Positions 25,847 to 34,085 are shown, numbered from the stretch's first letter. The stretch: 64,000 bases of DNA from Costertonia aggregata (GCF_013402795.1 NZ_CP058595.1:2954001-3018000); one strand, 5' to 3'. Program-made: numbers and translations. The notes: generated by a model not told the origin, from the sequence alone.

Positions 25847-28404
25847 GCGATATCCCAACAAAATCAGTCAGGGCCAGTATAAACTGGCTGTTTAAAATGG
25901 CATGGCGAGATGGCCGTGCCAGCGGTAAGCGTTTACTTTTGTTTATGGCTTCGATTGTTTTAGGGATTGCCGCCGTGGTTGCCATACAATCGTTTAGTGA
26001 AAATCTTAAAGATAATATCGGCCTGCAATCCAAGGCTTTGATGGGTGCTGATTATTTGATCGATACCAACCAACCGCCCAATGAAAAAGTATTGGCAATT
26101 ATCGATTCCCTGGGTGGGGCAGACGGTCGTGCGGTAAGCTTTGCCTCCATGGCACTCTTTCCTAAAAATGGGAATACCAAATTGGTAAGTGTCAAAGGTA
26201 TTGAAGGCGGTTATCCGTTTTATGGGGAATTGGAAACCGTACCAAAAAACGCAGCCAGATCATATCAAGAATTGAACGGTGCTTTGGTAGATGCTACCTT
26301 GATGTTACAATTTGGTATACAAAAGGGAGATTCGATAAAATTGGGGAAATCCGTATTTCCGGTCATGGGGAAGTTGCTCTCCGCTCCGGGAAGTAATGGT
26401 ATTATGGCATCCGTAGCACCTTTGGTAGTTGTGCCGTATAAATCGATCAAAGCTACTGAGCTGATACAAACAGGTAGTAGGGTAGGGTACGACTTCTATT
26501 TTGTGGCAAAACCAAACCAAGATTTGGAAGCATTGAATACGAAAGTCGACCCCTTGCTCGATGCCGAAAATGCCGATTTAGATACACATACCTCCACGGG
26601 TCAACGTTTGGGGCGTCGTTACGAGAATTTTGGAAAGTTTTTGAATTTGGTCGCGTTTATCGCGCTTTTACTGGGTTGTGTAGGCATTGCAAGTTCGGTA
26701 CACATTTACATAAAGGAAAAATTGCTATCGGTAGCCGTTTTAAAATGTTTGGGTGCTACTCGAAAACAGACCTTTTTGATTTATTTGATTCAAATTGCGG
26801 GAATGGGGTTTTTAGGCGGGCTTATGGGGACCCTTGCCGGACTGTTGCTGCAACAATCTTTCCCATTGTTTTTACAAGATTTCCTTCCGTTTGAAGTTCA
26901 GATTACTATATCTCCTCAACCCATAGTCATAGGTATGTTGTTGGGTGTGCTCATGTCAGTTCTTTTTGCCCTTTTGCCCTTATTGCGTACTTGGTATGTA
27001 TCACCGTTACAAGTATTGCGCATTCAGGAAAACGGTTCGCTAAATTCCAAAAAGGCCGATATTTTGGTTATGTTCGGCATCATGACCTTTATTTTAGGGT
27101 TTAGTTTTTGGCTACTGCAAAATTGGAAATATGCACTCTCGTTTGTTCTAGGTATTTTGGTGGTCTTTTCTGTTTTGGGAGGTCTTGCTACAATATTCAT
27201 GAAGATGGTAAAAAAGTATTTTCCATCGTCTTGGGGGTTTACCGCTAGGCAAAGCCTATTGAATTTATTTAGGCCCAACAATCAGACCATGGTATTGATT
27301 TTGGCCATTGGTGTAGGCACGTTTTTAATAAGTACCTTATATTTCTCAAAAGATATTCTCTTGGCAAAAACTTCTTTGGAAGCGACCGCTCAAACGCCAA
27401 ATTTGATTCTTTTGGATGTACAGACCGAACAAAAACAGGATGTTGCCCATAGCATAACCAAAAGTGGATTGCCGCTTATAAACAACATACCCATAATTAC
27501 GATGCGGGTTCAAAACTTAAAGGGGCGCCCGGTAAACGATATTCGCTTAGATTCTACTTTTACGATAAATAGATGGATTTTAAATCATGAATTCAGGGTA
27601 ACGTATAGGGATTCTTTGGTAGCTTCCGAAACTACGGATACGGGTGTATGGCCGGCGAAAATAAACGAAGCGGGTATAATACCCATTTCAATTTCCGACA
27701 ATATAGCCCGTGATGCAGAAGTTGGCATAGGCGACCGCATACAGTTTAATGTACAAGGAGTCCTCATGCAGACCGAAGTCGCCCATATACGTTCGGTGGA
27801 TTGGGGTCGCATGCAGATAAACTTCTCTATTTTGTTTCCGTCCGGAGTGTTAGAGAATGCGCCCCAGTTTCATGTGCTTACCACAAATGCCCCTGATGAA
27901 AAAACGTCTGCAAAATTACAACGAACACTTGTAAAACAGTTCCCTACGGTTTCTGTATTGGATTTAAGACAGGTGATTACCTTGGTAGAGGATATTTTGG
28001 ATAAAATTTCATGGGTTATCAATTTTATGGCATTCTTTAGTATCCTTACAGGAATCATAGTGTTGATAGGGTCAGTGCGTACCAGTAAATATCAACGAAT
28101 AAAAGAAAGTGTGTTGCTGAGAACTTTGGGCGGGCGCAGCAAACAGATTTTACAAATTACCGCTTTGGAATACTTGTATTTGGGTATTTTGGGAAGCGGA
28201 ATCGGCATTATTTTATCTCTAGTAAGTAGTCAACTATTGGCAATGTTTGTATTCAAGACCGCTTTTATGCCCTCTTTAGTACCTTTTTTAGTGGTATTGC
28301 CGGGAATAACGGGATTGGTCTTGCTCATAGGGCTATTGAATAGCCGAAGCGTAATACAGAGTCCACCTTTGGAAGTATTACGAAAAGAAGCAGGTGGGGG
28401 TTGA
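25843..28404 (+). CDS. ABC transporter permease, FtsX family (YbbP-like)
   Basis: An 853-residue protein starting at GTG, overlapping the ATPase stop by 4 bp. One N-terminal membrane segment, a MacB-type periplasmic domain (to about residue 260), an FtsX block (ASSVHIYIKEKLLSVAVLKCLG), further membrane segments, a second periplasmic domain (about 500-700) and a second FtsX block (TSKYQRIKESVLLRTLGGRS). Length and duplication match YbbP. With YbbA and TesA it may extract or process hydrophobic molecules; the substrate is not established. Confidence 0.92.
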   Translation: MSDIPTKSVRASINWLFKMAWRDGRASGKRLLLFMASIVLGIAAVVAIQSFSENLKDNIGLQSKALMGADYLIDTNQPPNEKVLAIIDSLGGADGRAVSFASMALFPKNGNTKLVSVKGIEGGYPFYGELETVPKNAARSYQELNGALVDATLMLQFGIQKGDSIKLGKSVFPVMGKLLSAPGSNGIMASVAPLVVVPYKSIKATELIQTGSRVGYDFYFVAKPNQDLEALNTKVDPLLDAENADLDTHTSTGQRLGRRYENFGKFLNLVAFIALLLGCVGIASSVHIYIKEKLLSVAVLKCLGATRKQTFLIYLIQIAGMGFLGGLMGTLAGLLLQQSFPLFLQDFLPFEVQITISPQPIVIGMLLGVLMSVLFALLPLLRTWYVSPLQVLRIQENGSLNSKKADILVMFGIMTFILGFSFWLLQNWKYALSFVLGILVVFSVLGGLATIFMKMVKKYFPSSWGFTARQSLLNLFRPNNQTMVLILAIGVGTFLISTLYFSKDILLAKTSLEATAQTPNLILLDVQTEQKQDVAHSITKSGLPLINNIPIITMRVQNLKGRPVNDIRLDSTFTINRWILNHEFRVTYRDSLVASETTDTGVWPAKINEAGIIPISISDNIARDAEVGIGDRIQFNVQGVLMQTEVAHIRSVDWGRMQINFSILFPSGVLENAPQFHVLTTNAPDEKTSAKLQRTLVKQFPTVSVLDLRQVITLVEDILDKISWVINFMAFFSILTGIIVLIGSVRTSKYQRIKESVLLRTLGGRSKQILQITALEYLYLGILGSGIGIILSLVSSQLLAMFVFKTAFMPSLVPFLVVLPGITGLVLLIGLLNSRSVIQSPPLEVLRKEAGGG

Positions 28405-28601
28405 TGCTATTTTAATCTTATTAATTCGGATAAATATATCATTTGCTATCCTTTGTTTTGTACATAAAGTTATTGCGTTCTATGTTGATGGCTGCTGTAT
28501 ACTTGAATCAACAGGTCTTTTGCAAATACAAGCAACAGAACCAAATCGGCCTAATACAATCTTCTTTTCCCATTTTTTGCCCACATTTGTAGATAACCCC
28601 G

Positions 28602-28609
28602 TAGTTTTG
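28602..28609 (+). promoter_or_regulatory. -7 element of the helicase promoter
   Basis: TAGTTTTG is a full match to the Bacteroidota TAnnTTTG -7 consensus, 25 nt before the ATG at 28635, with T-rich TTTG words at 28576-28579 and 28586-28589 as candidates for the -33 element. The 230-bp gap between ybbP and the helicase gene otherwise holds nothing recognisable. Confidence 0.6.
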
Positions 28610-28634
28610 CACTAGCAATACAAAAGCTGTTCCT

Positions 28635-29987
28635 ATGTCCTCTTTTTCAGACTTCAAGATTTCAACACCCTTGCGTAGTGCATTGGGCGATTTAGGTTTT
28701 GAAAACGCAACGCCGATACAAGCGCAAGCATTTTCAGTGGTCATGAGCGGTAGCGATGTAGTCGGAATCGCCCAAACGGGCACGGGAAAGACCTTTGCGT
28801 ATCTATTGCCCATTCTGAACAGTTTGCCCTTTTCCAAAGAAATTCACCCAAGGGTACTGATACTGGTACCTACACGTGAACTGGTGGTTCAGGTAGTAGC
28901 CGAAGTGGAGAAATTGGGAAAGTTTTCTTCAATCAGGGTTTCGGGAGTGTACGGCGGCACCAATATGAATCGGCAAAAAGAGGATTTGGCGCAAGGTACC
29001 GATATTGTTGTGGCTACTCCAGGACGTTTGTACGATTTGGTGTTGATCCGTGCGTTACAGTTAAAGACTATCAAAAAATTGGTCATTGATGAAGTTGATG
29101 TTATGCTTGATTTGGGTTTTCGGTTTCAATTGGTGAATATTTTTGAACTGTTGCCACAGAAAAGACAAAATATCATGTTTTCTGCTACCATGACAGATGA
29201 TATTGAACTGTTGATACACGACTTTTTTAGGGGTGTGGAAAAAATATCGGTAGCCGTGAGCGGAACGCCTTTGGACAATATCGCCCAGTATACCTACGCC
29301 GTACCCAATTTTTATACCAAGGTCAACTTATTGGTACACCTGTTACAGGATAGGGAAACGTATCGTAAGGTTTTGGTATTTGTATCCAACAAACGTAGTG
29401 CCGACCTATTGTTTAAGGAGTTGGAGGACTATTTTAGCGAGGAAATCTGTGTGATACATTCCAACAAGACCCAAAATTATAGGTTGCGCTCAATTAATCA
29501 GTTTGATGCGGGCACGAACAGGATTTTGGTCACTACCGATGTAATGTCCCGTGGGTTGGATCTGAACGAGATTTCCCATGTCATTAATTTTGATACACCT
29601 ACTTATCCCGAAAACTACATGCACCGAATTGGGCGAACGGGTAGGGCAGAGAAAGCGGGAACGTCAATTTTGCTATATACCGAAAGGGAAACCCAAGCCA
29701 AAGAAGCCATAGAATCATTAATGGCCTTTCAAATACCCTTATTGGAACTGCCCACTGAGGTGGAAATCGCTACAAAACTCACGTATGACGAACAGCCCAA
29801 ACGTATGGAACGGGAAAACCCCTTACGTATCAACGAGGAGGAAAAGGGGGCGAGCTTTCACGAAAAGTCCGAAAAGAACAAAAAACAAAATCAAGGCGGC
29901 TCTTACCAACGTACCATAAAAAAGAAGTATAGCAAACCAAAAACCCGGGGCGATAAAAACTATAATAAAAAACGTAAGCGGAAGTGA
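28635..29987 (+). CDS. DEAD-box-family ATP-dependent RNA helicase with DEVD motif
   Basis: A 450-residue helicase with Q motif (FENATPIQAQAF), motif I (AQTGTGKTFAY), Ib (TPGRLYDLV), III (SATM), V (TTDVMSRGLDL) and VI (HRIGRTGRAEKAG). Motif II reads DEVD (residues 152-155) in place of DEAD. The last ~50 residues are Lys/Arg-rich, typical of an RNA-binding tail. It remodels RNA or ribosome intermediates. The hairpin repeat array begins 17 bp after its stop and no other terminator is seen. Confidence 0.93.
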   Translation: MSSFSDFKISTPLRSALGDLGFENATPIQAQAFSVVMSGSDVVGIAQTGTGKTFAYLLPILNSLPFSKEIHPRVLILVPTRELVVQVVAEVEKLGKFSSIRVSGVYGGTNMNRQKEDLAQGTDIVVATPGRLYDLVLIRALQLKTIKKLVIDEVDVMLDLGFRFQLVNIFELLPQKRQNIMFSATMTDDIELLIHDFFRGVEKISVAVSGTPLDNIAQYTYAVPNFYTKVNLLVHLLQDRETYRKVLVFVSNKRSADLLFKELEDYFSEEICVIHSNKTQNYRLRSINQFDAGTNRILVTTDVMSRGLDLNEISHVINFDTPTYPENYMHRIGRTGRAEKAGTSILLYTERETQAKEAIESLMAFQIPLLELPTEVEIATKLTYDEQPKRMERENPLRINEEEKGASFHEKSEKNKKQNQGGSYQRTIKKKYSKPKTRGDKNYNKKRKRK

Positions 29988-30003
29988 ACATTTTGTGAAT
30001 AGT

Positions 30004-30430
30004 CTTCTCAATATATTTTCGTTCTCGCTTTTGCTCGCCCAAAAACACTCGAAGTGACGGTGCTTTTTTTATTGTGATTGCTGTATGTCAGTTCGAGTGA
30101 TTCAGCACAGCTGAATCGTATCGAGAACTTTTTGTTGCTGTTTTCGGTGGTTATTGCTTCTCGATACATTTTTGTTCTCGCCGTTGCTCGCCCAAAAACA
30201 CTCGAAGTGACAATGCTTTTTTATTGTGATTGCTCTATGTCAGTTCGAGTGATTCAGCACGGCTGAATCGTATCGAGAACTTTTTGTTGTTGGTTTGGGT
30301 TATCGCTTCTCGATACATTTTCGTTCTCGCCGTTGCTCGCCCAAAAACATTAGAAGTGACAATGCTTTTTTATTGTGATTACTGTACGTCGGTTCGAGTG
30401 ATTCAGCACAGCTGAATCGTATCGAGAACA
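30004..30430. repeat. Left array of three ~152-bp hairpin-forming direct repeats
   Basis: Units begin with CTTCTCGATACATTTTCG-like sequence at 30004, 30157 and 30306 (spacings 153 and 149 bp). Each contains CACTCGAAGTGACA and its near-perfect complement TGTCAGTTCGAGTG (30199-30212 and 30238-30251 in unit 2, one mismatch), then GATTCAGC/GCTGAATC (30251-30269), then GTATCGAGAA, whose complement TTCTCGATAC opens the next unit (30270-30279 and 30307-30316). The third unit ends exactly at the stop codon of the GIY-YIG gene. Short ORFs here are repeat artefacts. Confidence 0.92.
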
Positions 30431-30721
30431 CTATTTAAACTTTTTCTTGGCTAGATTAGGCAGCTTATCATAATCGTTGTTGATTAGTGCCCGTTTTTTA
30501 GCTTTTGACCATTTCTTTATCTGCTTTTCGGTTTCAATTGCTATACTGGCCTCAGTAAATTCGCAATAAAAAACTAATTGAATAGGTCTTCTGGAGGATG
30601 TATAGCTACCTACATATTTCCCATTTTGATGAGATACTATTCTTTCTGTTAAATTTGATGTTATGCCCGTATAATACGTACTGTCTGAACACTCAAGTAT
30701 ATAGACATAGTAAACTTTCAT
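30431..30721 (-). CDS. Single-domain GIY-YIG nuclease family protein
   Basis: A 96-residue protein made of one GIY-YIG domain: YYVYILEC (the GIY strand), YYTGITSNLTERIVSH (the YIG strand and catalytic Arg region) and ETEKQIKKWSKAKKRAL (Glu metal ligand and basic helix). It resembles the short UvrC-N-like proteins (UPF0213/YhbQ type), with a Lys-rich C-terminus. It sits between the two halves of a hairpin repeat array in opposite orientation to the helicase; its stop codon touches the left array. A role in maintaining or spreading the repeats is an inference. Confidence 0.92.
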   Translation of the reverse strand: MKVYYVYILECSDSTYYTGITSNLTERIVSHQNGKYVGSYTSSRRPIQLVFYCEFTEASIAIETEKQIKKWSKAKKRALINNDYDKLPNLAKKKFK

Positions 30722-30774
30722 AGATTTGATATATCGACAATTCTTATCTCAAACAAAGTTCTAAAAAAGATTTT

Positions 30775-31277
30775 ATATCGAGTTTTTCTATCCGCTTCTC
30801 GATACATTTTCGTTCTCGCCGTTACTCGCTCAAAAACACTCGAAGTGACAATGCTTTCTTATTGTGATTGCTATATGTCAGTTCGAGTGATTCAGCACGG
30901 CTGAATCGTATCGAGAACTTTTTGTTTCTGGTTTCGTTGGTTATCGCTTCTCGATACATTTCCGTTCTCGCTGTTGCTCGACCAAAAACACTCGAAGTGA
31001 CAATGCTTTTTTATTGTGATTACTCTATGTCAGTTCGATTGATTCAGCACGGCTGAATCGTATCGAGAACTTTTTGTTGCTGGTTTCGGTGGTTATCGCT
31101 TCTCGATACATTTTAGTTCTAGTTGTCGCTCGCCCAAAAACACTCGAAGTGACAGCGCTTTTTTTATTGTGATTACTGTACGTCAGTTCGAGTGATTCAG
31201 CATAGTAGAATCGTATCGAGAACTTTTTGTTGCCGGTTTCGGTGGTTATCGCTTCTCGATACATTTTCGTTCTTGTT
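30775..31277. repeat. Right array of three ~152-bp hairpin-forming direct repeats plus partial ends
   Basis: A fragment starting TATCGAGTTTTTC (about 30775) leads into full units at 30795, 30947 and 31099 (spacing 152 bp each) and a partial unit at 31252-31277. Orientation and internal inverted repeats are the same as in the left array. Copies differ by scattered substitutions (for example CAGCATAGTAGAATC in the last full unit breaks the central palindrome), so the duplications are not all recent. Confidence 0.92.
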
Positions 31278-31560
31278 TGAAGCGTAGAATCTCTATTCCA
31301 ATTAAAGTCATTGAAAACCCCAAATTTTTCTATGGTAAGTATTCTTTTTATCATCGATTTTGGTCCTTAGATATGTTTTTTATCTTCAGTATTTTAAAAA
31401 CGTTAAAGCAGATTAGTTTACATAGATGATATGAATTTGGAAAGAAGAAGGGTGGATTTCAAATATCTCTAAATTGTTTTATTTCTCCTACATTATTTTG
31501 TAAATAATTTATCTATTCTTCTAGGCGATGGTAAAACCATCGGTCAACTACCTATAGTTT
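31278..31560. other. Intergenic stretch without gene, holding one short palindrome
   Basis: AT-rich sequence with no supported ORF. CGATGGT (31526-31532) and ACCATCG (31536-31542) form a perfect 7-bp stem with a 3-nt loop, just upstream of the region shared with the 24-kb paralogue, which has a weaker counterpart (CGATaaaGGG / CCCATCG) at the matching place. Confidence 0.5.
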
Positions 31561-31653
31561 CGGTAAGTGGTTTTGGGGGTCATTTACGTTTAACGAGCAT
31601 TTTTGACACTTTATCCAAACTTTTGCCACTAACCGAAAAATAAGGGGTTTTCA
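31561..31653 (+). promoter_or_regulatory. Upstream region shared with the 24.15-kb paralogue
   Basis: Aligns nearly without gaps to 23998-24090 (shared words CGGTAA, GGTCATTT, ATTTTT, TTTATCC, CACT). Conservation outside the coding region between two diverged paralogues suggests a common regulator. Confidence 0.5.
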
Positions 31654-31688
31654 GCGATTCTTGTCAAGGTCAAGGTACTTTCGCACGT

Positions 31689-31696
31689 TATCTTTA
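31689..31696 (+). promoter_or_regulatory. Candidate -7 element of the small secreted protein gene
   Basis: TATCTTTA matches TAnnTTTG at seven of eight positions. It lies only 10 nt before the ATG at 31707 but 19 nt before the ATG at 31716, which favours the second start. Confidence 0.5.
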
Positions 31697-31715
31697 TATA
31701 ACCCAAATGAAAGTC

Positions 31716-31973
31716 ATGAAAGCTGTTTTAACCTTACTTTTTGTTCTTACCTTCGGAGTTACCGCTTTGGCCAACACAAATAAGACTGCTGTTGTTAAAG
31801 TAGAAACCGTTCAAATGAATGTTGTATTAGATACAGCTGCCGAAACGGTGAGTGCTTATGAGATTAATACAAATACAGCAAACAGTGTGGCCCGTTTGTA
31901 CAAGTTCAAAAACTCTAGGGTAAAAAAAGCTTTAGCTTTCACTACAAAAAGAAACATGGCCAAATTGGCATAA
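31716..31973 (+). CDS. Small secreted protein, paralogue of the 24.15-kb gene
   Basis: The ATG at 31716 gives MKAVLTLLFVLTFGVTALAN, aligning residue for residue with its paralogue's signal peptide; an ATG three codons upstream is also in frame but lies too near the presumed promoter. The mature part ends in ARLYKFKNSRVKKALAFTT and KRNMAKLA. The middle of the protein diverges from the paralogue while signal peptide and C-terminus are conserved. Function unknown. A tiny membrane-protein ORF follows before the terminator. Confidence 0.8.
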   Translation: MKAVLTLLFVLTFGVTALANTNKTAVVKVETVQMNVVLDTAAETVSAYEINTNTANSVARLYKFKNSRVKKALAFTTKRNMAKLA

Positions 31974-31996
31974 TACTTGTTATCAATAAATCGGCC

Positions 31997-32146
31997 ATGC
32001 ACTTAAGCATTGTTGATCAAAACCCAAACGCTATGATTGTATTTACACTATTGATTGCCATCGCATTAGTTTTAAGTTATGTTATCGTCTTCCCGAAGAC
32101 CAAAGGTATTGTTAGGCCTATTAAGGTTCGTTCGGACAAAAAATAA
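31997..32146 (+). CDS. Tiny single-pass membrane protein
   Basis: An ORF of 49 codons from 31997, or 37 codons from the in-frame ATG at 32033 (MIVFTLLIAIALVLSYVIVF), with one membrane helix and a basic tail (PIKVRSDKK). It lies 23 bp after the small secreted protein gene and 50 bp before a strong terminator, so it is probably on the same transcript. No family is recognised; the evidence is context, hydrophobicity and clean ORF ends. Confidence 0.5.
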   Translation: MHLSIVDQNPNAMIVFTLLIAIALVLSYVIVFPKTKGIVRPIKVRSDKK

Positions 32147-32196
32147 ATATCAGACTAACTCAAGATATTATCCCCCCACACCACATAGTGTGGTTT

Positions 32197-32229
32197 AACT
32201 CCCTTCATTTTTTGAAGGGAGTTTTTTTT
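32197..32229 (+). terminator. Strong rho-independent terminator
   Basis: AACTCCCTTCA (32197-32207) pairs perfectly with TGAAGGGAGTT (32213-32223), loop of five T, followed by a run of T. It closes the small secreted protein and membrane peptide transcript. The following 180 bp hold no evident gene. Confidence 0.92.
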
Positions 32230-32411
32230 GGTCTTGACTCCGCTTAACCCAGCGGTTGCGAAGTATTTAAGTTTTCAAGTGATTTGGTATAGCTCAACTG
32301 AGAAACAATCATTGTTTTTCCAGTAGCATTACGCTCAAAATACAATCCCTGTATGGAAAGAGAAAGTTTTTTAAATCGGCATAATGGGTTTATCAATTAT
32401 CAACCATCCCA

Positions 32412-33995
32412 CTAATCCACCCCCGGCTGCTTAATGGTATAATTTTGCTTTTGTTTGGCTTCGTCCACTTGTCTTTTAACATCTTGTAAAAGGGCTTTGG
32501 AGTCATAAATAATCCCATCTTTTATGGTATATTTGACTCCACCTACACGTACCACTTCATTATCATCGGTGAGTTTTATGGCTCCGGTACCGTACAATAC
32601 TTTGAGGTTTTTTAGCGGGTTTTCCTCTACTACGACAAAGTCGGCTAATTTTCCTATGGCCACCGAACCAATTTTGTCATCGGCACCCAATGCTTCGGCA
32701 CCATTAAGAGTGGCGGCCCTAACAACTTCCAAGGGATGAAATCCTGCCTCGCGCAATAGTTCCAGTTCCCGTATATAGGCAAAGCCGTACAATTGAAAAA
32801 TAAATCCGGAATCGGAGCCTGCGGTCACGCGACCGCCCCTGTTTTTATATTCATTGATAAAAGTCATCCAAAGGGCGTAATTCTTTTTCCACGCTACCTC
32901 TTGCTCCGTTCCCCAATCGTGCCAGTAACTCCCGTGCGATATTTTACTGGGTTGGTAAAATTCCCAAAGCGATGGCAGGGTATAGTCCTCGTGCCATTCT
33001 GCTCTACGGGCACGTTGTAGGTCACGACTGGCCTCATAGATATTGAACGTTGGGTCTAGAGTGAAATCCAGTTCCAAAAGCTCATTCATTACACTTTCCC
33101 AATGTTCGGAATATGGCTTTGCGGCCTGTGCCCATAGCTCACCTGCATTTTCAAATCTATGCTGCTCGTTTTGATAATTATAGTCCAAAGGATAATCTTG
33201 TACCGTTCTGTCATCAAAAAGCGCCTCAGGAAGACCGTACCAATGTTCCATACTGGTGAGTCCGGCTCTAGCGGAATGCAGCACGTTCCATCGGGCCACG
33301 CTCAATTGTGCATGGTGACAGGCCGAACCCAAGCCCAATTTTTTATTTTCGTCCAATGCCGCAGCCATAATTTCGGGTTCAGCCCCAAAAAATTTAATCC
33401 CATCAGCACCTTTTTTGGCGTTGGCACGTACCCATTCGCGAGCTTGTTCAGGGGTTGAAATGGGAATATCGTTCAACGGATTGAAGGTCTTGCTCGTTTG
33501 CCCAAACCCTGTGTAGGCATAGATTCTTGGTGCGATAATCTCGTTTTTGGCACTTTTTCGTTTTAAGTCCATCGTAAAATCTACACCACGGCCACTGGGT
33601 TCACGAGCCGTAGTAATACCATGCGCCATCCAAAGTTTAAAAACATAATCGGGTTCCGCACCTTGTGCAGTGCCGCCGATATGGCCATGCATATCTATAA
33701 ATCCGGGTAAAAGGTACATCCCATTACAGTCCAGTTCTTTTCCGCCCGGTTTCAATTGTGGTCGTTTGGAATCATCGATCTTGACCCCGGGATACCCTAC
33801 AACTTGAATTTGTTTGATAATGTTATTCTCAACCACGATATCGATAGGGCCTTGTGGTGGTGCCCCATTTCCGTTAATAAGCATCACTCCCCTGATAATG
33901 AGTTGGGAATGTGGGCCGTCTCCTTGAAGGGATTGGGATACGGTTATGTTGAATAGGAGTAGGGCCAGAGCCAAAAAAATGGTCTTTATTTTCAT
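32412..33995 (-). CDS. Secreted amidohydrolase family protein
   Basis: A 527-residue protein with a signal peptide (to about VSQS, residue 21), an amidohydrolase beta-sandwich and TIM barrel. DMHGHIGG carries the HxH metal pair and the C-terminal part has SVAIGKLADFVVVEENPL. Like other secreted Bacteroidota members (imidazolonepropionase/prolidase-like), the substrate is unknown. Unlike the protein at 1-2145 it has no propeller domain. It appears monocistronic. Confidence 0.9.
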   Translation of the reverse strand: MKIKTIFLALALLLFNITVSQSLQGDGPHSQLIIRGVMLINGNGAPPQGPIDIVVENNIIKQIQVVGYPGVKIDDSKRPQLKPGGKELDCNGMYLLPGFIDMHGHIGGTAQGAEPDYVFKLWMAHGITTAREPSGRGVDFTMDLKRKSAKNEIIAPRIYAYTGFGQTSKTFNPLNDIPISTPEQAREWVRANAKKGADGIKFFGAEPEIMAAALDENKKLGLGSACHHAQLSVARWNVLHSARAGLTSMEHWYGLPEALFDDRTVQDYPLDYNYQNEQHRFENAGELWAQAAKPYSEHWESVMNELLELDFTLDPTFNIYEASRDLQRARRAEWHEDYTLPSLWEFYQPSKISHGSYWHDWGTEQEVAWKKNYALWMTFINEYKNRGGRVTAGSDSGFIFQLYGFAYIRELELLREAGFHPLEVVRAATLNGAEALGADDKIGSVAIGKLADFVVVEENPLKNLKVLYGTGAIKLTDDNEVVRVGGVKYTIKDGIIYDSKALLQDVKRQVDEAKQKQNYTIKQPGVD

Positions 33996-34085
33996 GATTG
34001 GATTTTAGGTTTTATTTATTTGGAATGGATTTTAATCTCAATGTTATTTTTCGATAGCTATTTTTTAAGAAGTATATTGACCAAA

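Noticed and set aside
28394-28615. 73-codon ORF after the permease gene
   Set aside because: It begins inside the permease gene, contains the helicase promoter region and looks like translated non-coding sequence.
30078-31056. Repeated short ORFs of about 62 codons with the same product (MLYVSSSDSARLNRIEN-type)
   Set aside because: They arise from the 152-bp repeat units themselves, recur at the repeat period and have no independent coding features.
30004-31277. Possible CRISPR array
   Set aside because: The whole ~152-bp unit is repeated without unique spacers, and no cas gene is present.
31025-31354. 109-codon minus-strand ORF across the right repeat array
   Set aside because: Most of it is translated repeat sequence, with an internal repeat at the repeat period; not a credible protein.
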